NCBI GenBank assembly: GCA_964407695.1
Contig: CAYOWQ010000013.1
Coordinates: forward strand, 57,150-121,149
Direction of reading: 5' to 3'
Length of the DNA stretch: 64,000 nucleotides
Source of the DNA: CAYOWQ01 sp964407695
Lineage (GTDB): Bacteria > Planctomycetota > Phycisphaerae > Phycisphaerales > SM1A02
The notes beneath the pieces were generated by a model, which was not told the origin of the DNA, searched no databases, and worked only from the letters and a program-made list of their open reading frames with translations. Shown here one piece after another: positions 57,156-64,000 of this stretch. Position 1 is the stretch's first letter; every line of letters starts with the position of its first letter. The position numbers and the translations under genes are program-made.

Positions 57156-58529
57156 TCATACACCAACCGACCAGCCCGACAGCAACAGCCCAAGGTCCGC
57201 GCCGTCAACGGTTCCATCACCATTCAAGTCGGCGGGCGATCCGCCCAGTCCCCAGTCCGAAAGCAGCAACCCAAGGTCCGCGCCATCAACCGCGCAATCG
57301 CCGTTGAGATCACCAACAGGACCGTTCAACCCGAACGTGTACACCTTCCCCGAGTTCAGGGCATCGCCGTCAAACTGTGGGCTGCCCACGATCAGTTGCT
57401 CCGCATCGACTTGAACCCTGACTCCAAACAGGTCGAACTCTCCACCATCTGCGGGTTCAATCGGTGTCTCCTCGCCGATCGACGTGCCCGCACGCTCATA
57501 GAGATAAACCATCCCGGAATCATTCTGCGTGCTTGCCCCCACCGCCAGCATCCCCGGCGAAAGGCCCACCGCAGCACCGAATCGATCGAACGGGGCTGGC
57601 GTTGTCGAGGCAATCTGGTCCATCGCCTCCCATGGCGCACTCGGGTCCTTTCCATTGCGCTCATAGATCACCACGGTCCCAATGTTGGGCGGCAGGTCCC
57701 TCGGCGCTCCCGCCACCGCCACGTTGCCAAGGATCGACACCGAACTCCCGAATCGATCGCGCGGCCCCTGAAACAGCGCCCCATTGGTCTGCTCGTGCAC
57801 CCAGACGCCCTTGGTCAACTGAAAAAACGAAACATGCCCCGGCAAGAACTCCGCGGCCAGATACGGCGCGCCGATGATGGCGAAGTTGCCGTCCATTGCC
57901 ACGGTTGAACCAAATCCCCCGCCGTCGCGAATGACGCCCAGCGCTGGATGCAGTTTCTGCGCAAATGTCCACGCGCCGCGGCGATCTCGCCTGAACGCAT
58001 ACGCCACCCCCACCGCACCGCCCTCGTCCGTGTCCGTCAATGGCGCTCCAACGATGATCCAGTCGCCCGAGATCCCCACCGACCATCCGAAGAACTGCTT
58101 GATCGCCGGCTTCGGCGCGGTCAACGTCGCCGCCAGCACCCACTGGTCCTGCTTCAACTCATAAACGTACGCCCGGCCGCCATCCACCACATCGCTGTCA
58201 TCCGCCGATGCGCTCACCACCAGCGTCGGCGTCGGAGTCATCGTCAACGCGATCGATCCCCCGAATCGAGGCATCCCCGTCGAAACCGGCGGCTCAATAG
58301 TCTGTGCATGGTTCCACGATTGCCCCTCGCGCACATACATGTGCACCACACCCGCCAACTCTCCATCGACATCACCCAGCGGCTCACCCACCAAGAGCAT
58401 CGGATCAGCCAGCACCATCGCTGAGCCGAATCCACCCTCTTCTATCGCAGCCACCGGCAAAATCATCTGTCCCTCCGTCGGCGGGCATTCCCCCAGCGCC
58501 AGTGCCACAATCATCGTTTCCAGTCCCAT
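57156..58529 (-). CDS. Secreted FG-GAP-type beta-propeller protein with dockerin-like tail
   Basis: 457 residues from the ATG at 58529, which has GGAGG 6 nt upstream. A short signal-like start (MGLETMIVALALGECPP) precedes about seven repeats of the FG-GAP kind: FGSAMVLADPMLLVGEP, FGWSVGISGDWIIVGAP, FGSTVAMDGNFAIIGAP, FGSSVSILGNVAVAGAP, FGAAVGLSPGMLAVGAS. The end has two dockerin-like units (NGDCAVDGADLGLLLSDWG, GDGTVDGADLGLLLSGW). A surface or matrix role is likely. It converges with the sensor kinase with a 30-nt gap. Confidence 0.82.
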   Translation of the reverse strand: MGLETMIVALALGECPPTEGQMILPVAAIEEGGFGSAMVLADPMLLVGEPLGDVDGELAGVVHMYVREGQSWNHAQTIEPPVSTGMPRFGGSIALTMTPTPTLVVSASADDSDVVDGGRAYVYELKQDQWVLAATLTAPKPAIKQFFGWSVGISGDWIIVGAPLTDTDEGGAVGVAYAFRRDRRGAWTFAQKLHPALGVIRDGGGFGSTVAMDGNFAIIGAPYLAAEFLPGHVSFFQLTKGVWVHEQTNGALFQGPRDRFGSSVSILGNVAVAGAPRDLPPNIGTVVIYERNGKDPSAPWEAMDQIASTTPAPFDRFGAAVGLSPGMLAVGASTQNDSGMVYLYERAGTSIGEETPIEPADGGEFDLFGVRVQVDAEQLIVGSPQFDGDALNSGKVYTFGLNGPVGDLNGDCAVDGADLGLLLSDWGLGGSPADLNGDGTVDGADLGLLLSGWSVGV

Positions 58530-58748
58530 GATCAACCTCCGTGTGCCACAAGGCTTTACCGACGCGCGACCAACCGGTTGCCTGCCGCGTCATTCACGCC
58601 TCATATTCAACCACTCCCAACCTCTCCCATCCCCACGACCGCTGCCCCAGCTTCTCCATCCCCTCCGGCTTCCAGAATCACGAGCCATCGTCCAGCCGAC
58701 CCCCGGCACCCGATTGACAACTTCCCACTTCCCCTGTTCCCTATCCCC

Positions 58749-60044
<1,296 letters not shown>

Positions 60045-60054
60045 GAACGGCCAG

Positions 60055-60071
60055 GGTCCGCACCGCGGACC
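60055..60071 (+). terminator. Hairpin after enolase
   Basis: Perfect 7-bp stem GGTCCGC-ACC-GCGGACC, 11 nt after the enolase stop. There is no T-run, so it may be a factor-dependent end or an mRNA-protecting stem. It resembles the hairpin inside the 36-bp repeat units at 63.6-63.9 kb. Confidence 0.4.
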
Positions 60072-60224
60072 ATTCTGCCGTCGGCCTTCGATCGTTGTTC
60101 CTTCTGCTCCTCTGCCTCCCATAACCACTTCCGGACCCAATTCAATCTGAAAACCTCGTTGCCTCGGCGAGCGGCAATCCGCTATAACAGGGCATATCGC
60201 CATCCGCGAAGAGGAGAGAGATCC

Positions 60225-62483
60225 ATGAAGAATGGGAGAGTTCGTCCAAGCGCTGCCCTGCACCTCGCCCTGCTCTCAGCCGGCGTGCTGCTGGTATCTG
60301 CAGCCCCCGCGTTGGCACAAGTCAAGAACTGGAACGCCGCGGCCGGCGATTGGTCCGAGGCCGGCAAGTGGTCACCCATCGGCCTCCCCGGCGCGGGCAA
60401 TCTGGTCTTCATCGGCAACACCGCGGCCGCTGAGAACGCCTTCGTGTTCCTCGATGTGAACACCGCGATCTCCGCGCTCACCATCACCGACGGCATGGGT
60501 CTGGTCACCGACAACTCGCAACTCGTCGTGCTCAACGCCGCCACCCTCTCCGGCCTCAACGATGAGGGTGACACCATCTATCCCTCCCGGCTCTCGATTA
60601 AGGATGGCCCCAGCGCCTCCGACGCCATCCTCGGCTCCCTCACGCTCAGCGATGGCGGCTGGCTCGAAATGGACGGCGGCACTTTGATCATCAACGGCGT
60701 GTGCGCCATCAATCAGGATGCCTTCTCTCTTGGCGGCAGCGGCGTGGTCCGGCTCCAGTCCAATCAGCCCATCGCCCTGCAGAACGACGGCGGCATCGGC
60801 GTTGCGACCGAAGGACTTTCGATCTTTCAGGATGGCGCCGGTCTCATCGATCTCGACGGCGCCACCGCCGGCGACACCCTGAACATCACCGCGGGCAAGA
60901 TCGACGGCTCCGACTTCGCCGACCTCGCCATCCACGGAACCGCCCTCGCCGATGCCATGGATGACAATATCTGGCTCGTCGGCGGCGGCACCCTCACCAT
61001 GGACCTCGACGACGGCTGGACCTTCGGCTCAGGCGCCACCCTCACGTTCTTCGGCAATCAGTTCGACGGCGTTGCCCGGGTCATCGGCTCCCATCTCGAC
61101 CTCTTCGGCGATCTCGAGTTCTCCTTCTCGGATGCCTACGGCCGCTTCAACTGCCCCGTCACCGTTCATCCCCAGATGGCCGCCGTCCTCACCCCCGGCG
61201 ACACCCTCGAATTCACCCAGGCCACCACCATCGAAGGCGGAACCTTCATCCTCGACCAGGGCGCCAACGTCCGCTTCCTCGGCCCCACCACCGTTCACGG
61301 CGGCGAATTCTCCACCTTCAGCACCTCGTCGTCGGATGGATCCGTCCGCTTTGAAGGCGACACGACCTGGGACGGCGATGTGCTCATCGGCGGCATCGCC
61401 ATTCAGGAAGGCGACGCCTCCGTCACCGGCCCCTCCCATATCGTCGCCGACCGCTTCGACCTCGACGGCACCTCGCTCAGCGACTGGTCCATCGCCAACA
61501 GCCTCGTCGTCGATGCCGACGGCGTCGATACCGCCGGCAACAGCTTCGACGGAATCGTGACCATCTCCGGCGGCTTCCTCGGCAAGCTCACCATCAACCT
61601 GACCTCGCCCTCCGATCACTGGACCATCGGCGGCACCGCCAACCTCGGCGGCGTCGCCGCGATTCCCGTCACCCGCATCGAAGGCTCTCCCGTGTGGGTC
61701 GACGGCCTCCTCAACATCACCAACCGCGTCAATATCACCGCCGACACCCGGCTCAGACCGGCCGCTGATATCAGCCTCGCCGGCGCTACCGCCCACCTCC
61801 GCATGAGCGGCGAGACGCTGGTGGAAGCCGGCGCCACCTTCACCGGCGGCGGCCAACTGATGAACCTCGCCTCCGGTCACCTGATCCTCGCCAACAACGC
61901 CAGCCTCGGCTCGACCGACCTCGTCAACGCAGGCCTCCTCGACGTCGGCTCATCCCCCGGTCTCGCCTTCGCCGATCAGCTCACCTTTGAGCCGACGTCC
62001 ACCTATCACGTCGAAGTCGGCGGCCTCAATCCCGGCCTCCAGCACGATCAGTTGCAGGCCACCGGCCCTGCCAACTTCCTCGCCGGCGCCCTCGACGTCG
62101 ACCTCATCGACATCGGCGACGGGTTCTACATGCCCGAGGTCAACGACGCCTTCGTCATCCTCACCGCCCCGGCCCTCACCCTCAAGGGAACCTTCGCCAA
62201 CGACCCCATCTCCTTCATCCCCGGCTGGGTCTATCAATGGGATGTCAGCTACAACACCACCCGCGTGGCCGACGTCGTCGTCATCACCGTTGAAGACATC
62301 ATCCCCTGCCCCGCCGACTTGAACGGCGACGGCAAGGTGGACGGCGCTGACCTCGGCCTCATGCTCGCCGACTGGGGCCCGTGCGATGGCTGCCTCGCCG
62401 ACCTCTCGCCCAATAGCGCCGTCGACGGTGCCGACCTCGGACTTCTCCTCGCCGCTTGGGGCCCGTGCCCGCTGCGGAACTAA
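60225..62483 (+). CDS. Large secreted beta-repeat protein with dockerin-like tail
   Basis: 752 residues from the ATG at 60225, with GAGGAGAG upstream. Signal peptide MKNGRVRPSAALHLALLSAG then VSAAPALAQ. The mature start WNAAAGDWSEAGKWSPIGLP, with paired Trp residues and a Pro-Gly step, is typical of autotransporter-like/PEP-CTERM beta-repeat proteins. A long beta-rich stretch with little Cys follows, then two dockerin-like units (GDGKVDGADLGLMLADWGPC, NSAVDGADLGLLLAAWGPC). It probably forms a beta-helical surface or extracellular protein. Function unknown. Confidence 0.8.
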   Translation: MKNGRVRPSAALHLALLSAGVLLVSAAPALAQVKNWNAAAGDWSEAGKWSPIGLPGAGNLVFIGNTAAAENAFVFLDVNTAISALTITDGMGLVTDNSQLVVLNAATLSGLNDEGDTIYPSRLSIKDGPSASDAILGSLTLSDGGWLEMDGGTLIINGVCAINQDAFSLGGSGVVRLQSNQPIALQNDGGIGVATEGLSIFQDGAGLIDLDGATAGDTLNITAGKIDGSDFADLAIHGTALADAMDDNIWLVGGGTLTMDLDDGWTFGSGATLTFFGNQFDGVARVIGSHLDLFGDLEFSFSDAYGRFNCPVTVHPQMAAVLTPGDTLEFTQATTIEGGTFILDQGANVRFLGPTTVHGGEFSTFSTSSSDGSVRFEGDTTWDGDVLIGGIAIQEGDASVTGPSHIVADRFDLDGTSLSDWSIANSLVVDADGVDTAGNSFDGIVTISGGFLGKLTINLTSPSDHWTIGGTANLGGVAAIPVTRIEGSPVWVDGLLNITNRVNITADTRLRPAADISLAGATAHLRMSGETLVEAGATFTGGGQLMNLASGHLILANNASLGSTDLVNAGLLDVGSSPGLAFADQLTFEPTSTYHVEVGGLNPGLQHDQLQATGPANFLAGALDVDLIDIGDGFYMPEVNDAFVILTAPALTLKGTFANDPISFIPGWVYQWDVSYNTTRVADVVVITVEDIIPCPADLNGDGKVDGADLGLMLADWGPCDGCLADLSPNSAVDGADLGLLLAAWGPCPLRN

Positions 62484-62551
62484 GGCCCGACCTCCACAGA
62501 GAGAGTTGAAGCGGCCGACCATGCGCGGGGGGGCTGGAGCCTGACCCGACC

Positions 62552-63022
62552 TCACGCGGTTCCCTCGGGCGATGCCAGCGACTTATGGAAGCAGATGATG
62601 GGCGGCTGTTCGCTGAAGCCCAGGGCGCGATGCGCCGCCTGGCTGAGGACGTTGGTGACCTCAGTGTCTGAGCCGAGATGCGAACACCCTCGCTCGCGGC
62701 ACCACCGTTCCGCTGCGCCCATCAGTGCTCTGCCCACACCGCGGCCGCGATACTCCATCGCCACATACCACGCCTCCACGTACCCGACCGGCGACGAGTC
62801 GCACCCCTCGACATGCGAGCGCAAGGTCAGTTCGATAAAGCCGATTGGTCGGTCATCGTGTCGGGCGAGGAACACGGTGCAAGCACCGCCGCCGAGCAGC
62901 TCGCTCGCCTCCGCGCGAAGCACTGCAGCGTCCTCATCAGGCCAGAGTGCTGCTCGCATCTCCGCCCACACTCGCACCAAGGACCCCTCTGTTGTTTGGA
63001 GTTGCACAATGTCCGGCTTCAT
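62552..63022 (-). CDS. GNAT acetyltransferase, AAC(6')-I-like
   Basis: 156 residues from the ATG at 63022; the frame is open upstream but has no signal there. Pattern of aminoglycoside 6'-N-acetyltransferases: MRAALWPDEDAAVLRAEASE, FLARHDDRPIGFIELTLRSH, VEGCDSSPVGYVEAWYVA, the acetyl-CoA loop YRGRGVGRALMGAAERW, and LGSDTEVTNVLSQAAHRALG then FSEQPPIICFHKSL. The combination W-x2-MR-x2-LWP and E-x-C-x-SPVGY-x-E is that of AAC(6')-I enzymes, not of general GNATs. Substrate is inferred. It would acetylate amikacin or kanamycin-type drugs, or a natural amine. Confidence 0.85.
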   Translation of the reverse strand: MKPDIVQLQTTEGSLVRVWAEMRAALWPDEDAAVLRAEASELLGGGACTVFLARHDDRPIGFIELTLRSHVEGCDSSPVGYVEAWYVAMEYRGRGVGRALMGAAERWCRERGCSHLGSDTEVTNVLSQAAHRALGFSEQPPIICFHKSLASPEGTA

Positions 63023-63363
63023 GGCGGAAACAGTATCTGCCGCAGCACATCGATGCCTTCGACCCCCAACCAACGGCACGAATGGCGCTCCCGGTGAGAA
63101 TCCGCCGCGGCGGAGCGAATTGACGGATTGGGAGCGTGGGGTGCCTCGCTGACCCACCCTGCACTGGCAAACGACAGGCATCCATGGCGTCAGAGGTGCA
63201 CCCACTTTGCTGGGTGGAATCGCTGGCGGGTGCGGCATTCGACCCGTTCGGGGGCAACCCGCAATGCAGAATCTCTTTTTTTGAATCTCACCTCAAGATC
63301 CACCCCCTCCGCGCCGATAAAACTTTCAGAAGGTTGGTTCCCCCTCTCTCTGACCCCCGGAAG

Positions 63364-63404
63364 CGCTGGGCGTGTGGCTTGCCATCGCCCGGCGTTTTTC
63401 TTTT
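63364..63404 (+). terminator. Intrinsic terminator, twin of the one at 16.6 kb
   Basis: A 9-bp stem CGCTGGGCG/CGCCCGGCG (one G-U) with a TGGC/GCCA inner stem is followed by TTTTTCTTTT. It is preceded by CTGACCCCCGGAAGCGCT (63350-63367) exactly as at 16595. Confidence 0.65.
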
Positions 63405-63622
63405 CGGAGTTCAATCGCACGGCCGGGTTTCAATTATCCGCCGGGTGCCGCACATCAATCCGCAAGAGTGATGTGTGTGTGCCGGATGCCATGTCGTGAT
63501 GACGGGCGCCCAAAGCCGGTCGCCACTCCAGCGTCGACCGGCCCAGCGTCAAATCATGTCGAGCGTCTCTACGCGCCATGGCACGGAGGATGCGCACTGC
63601 CCATGATGTTGCGATCGCCGGA

Positions 63623-63679
63623 GGGTCCCGCTGTGCGGACCGCGTGTCCGAATCCGCAGGGTCCCGCTGTGCGGACCGC
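63623..63679. repeat. 36-bp tandem repeat, two copies
   Basis: Units begin GGGTCCCGCTGTGCGGACCG at 63623 and 63659, 36 bp apart. Each contains a hairpin GGT.CCGC-TGT-GCGG.ACC. Confidence 0.85.
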
Positions 63680-63710
63680 GTGTCGCCGCGTCGAACGCCC
63701 ATACATCGTC

Positions 63711-63730
63711 ATTCCCGCGCACGCGGGAAT
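63711..63730. repeat. 20-bp palindrome, ATTCCCGCG..CGCGGGAAT
   Basis: ATTCCCGCGCACGCGGGAAT has 9-bp perfect arms. The ATTCCC-N8-GGGAAT layout is that of the dRS3-type repeat known from Neisseria and, with flanking CGTC and CCAG, of repeats found in many other bacteria. Confidence 0.8.
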
Positions 63731-63747
63731 CCAGGGGGCAACCAATT

Positions 63748-63778
63748 GAACCACAGAGGCCACAGAGAGCACAGAGGA
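63748..63778. repeat. ACAGAG-rich short repeat
   Basis: CCACAGAGGCCACAGAGAGC and ACAGAGG follow one another. This motif is a frequent dispersed intergenic repeat next to palindromes such as the one just before it. Confidence 0.6.
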
Positions 63779-63790
63779 TGCATCGAGGGA

Positions 63791-63883
63791 GGGTCCCGCT
63801 GTGCGGACCGCTTGTCCGAATCCGTAGGGTCCCGCTGTGCGGACCGCTTGTCCGAATCCGCAGGGTCCCGCACTGCGGACCGT
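63791..63883. repeat. 36-bp tandem repeat, three copies
   Basis: The same unit as at 63623 recurs at 63791, 63827 and 63863 (the last with CACT for TGTG). Spacing is exactly 36 bp each time. Confidence 0.85.
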
Positions 63884-64000
63884 GCTATGAACCTCGCAAC
63901 CCACGGACCACTCTTTTCGATACGGAATCCGCTGAGGATGACGGATGGACACCCAACACGAACAACTCCATTCAACCTCCGCACCCAGACCCGCTCATCC

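Larger units (their letters stand above)
63023..64000. other. Intergenic stretch made of dispersed repeats
   Basis: I see no gene in this kilobase; frames here have Arg/Pro-rich products and cross repeats. It holds a terminator, two arrays of a 36-bp unit, a 20-bp palindrome of a widespread type, and an ACAGAG-rich repeat. Confidence 0.6.

Noticed and set aside
63623..63883. 36-bp periodic repeats as a CRISPR array
   Set aside because: The 36 bp is the whole unit-to-unit distance and there are no unique spacers or cas genes.

Overview
The window looks like chromosomal DNA of a high-GC planctomycete, most likely of the Phycisphaerae type. The main evidence is a set of secreted proteins ending in paired dockerin-like tails (for example GDGTVDGADLGLLLSDWG), found at 11-15.8, 48.5, 57.2 and 60.2-62.5 kb. 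A short secreted protein with a PGP-type C-terminal sorting signal, HAF-type repeat proteins and an alpha/alpha-toroid secreted protein support this. No plasmid or viral backbone genes dominate. This is inference from protein style, not a phylogeny.

Layout. 0-3.6 kb: an incomplete secreted protein, small membrane proteins, a DUF1697 protein and a metal-binding protein with a His/Ser/Asp tail. 3.7-10.9 kb: cobalamin-dependent methionine synthase (metH), an 18-bp perfect palindrome, then a LolA-like protein and a two-gene ABC-2 exporter. 10.9-16.7 kb: a tandem duplication of a HAF/dockerin gene whose copies share a 314-bp identical block, then two AT-richer secreted-protein genes. 16.7-20.3 kb: a 21-bp minisatellite ORF, the translationally coupled rRNA methyltransferase pair rsmJ-rsmE with a G-tract array at their junction, and a cystathionine beta-synthase-type enzyme. 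MetH and the latter are the remethylation and transsulfuration exits from homocysteine.

20.3-35.2 kb: mainly a glycan/small-molecule cluster (pyruvyl transferase, four glycosyltransferase-type proteins, radical SAM, methyltransferase, and a PhyH-type oxygenase with an extra N-terminal MshEN-like domain). 35.2-43.5 kb: a phosphorelay of two stand-alone receivers, a soluble poly-HAMP hybrid kinase built of seven 276-bp repeats, and a receiver-kinase. 43.9-48.4 kb: SDR-Ku-LigD, a bacterial non-homologous end-joining operon.

48.5-53.0 kb: a decayed mobile region with a P27-type small terminase, a HARE-HTH protein, a broken DNA methyltransferase, a truncated DUF2924 gene and its usual small partner. 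It ends close to an initiator tRNA gene. 53.4-57.1 kb: a complete class D (OXA-type) beta-lactamase next to an OmpR-type two-component system. 57.1-63 kb: two dockerin-tailed secreted proteins, enolase and an AAC(6')-like acetyltransferase. 63-64 kb: no gene, but a mosaic of palindromic and 36-bp tandem repeats.

The most unusual points are the duplicated dockerin gene with homogenised ends, the poly-HAMP phosphorelay, the MshEN-PhyH fusion inside the glycan cluster, the deletion scar in the phage-like island, and two resistance-family genes about 8 kb apart.
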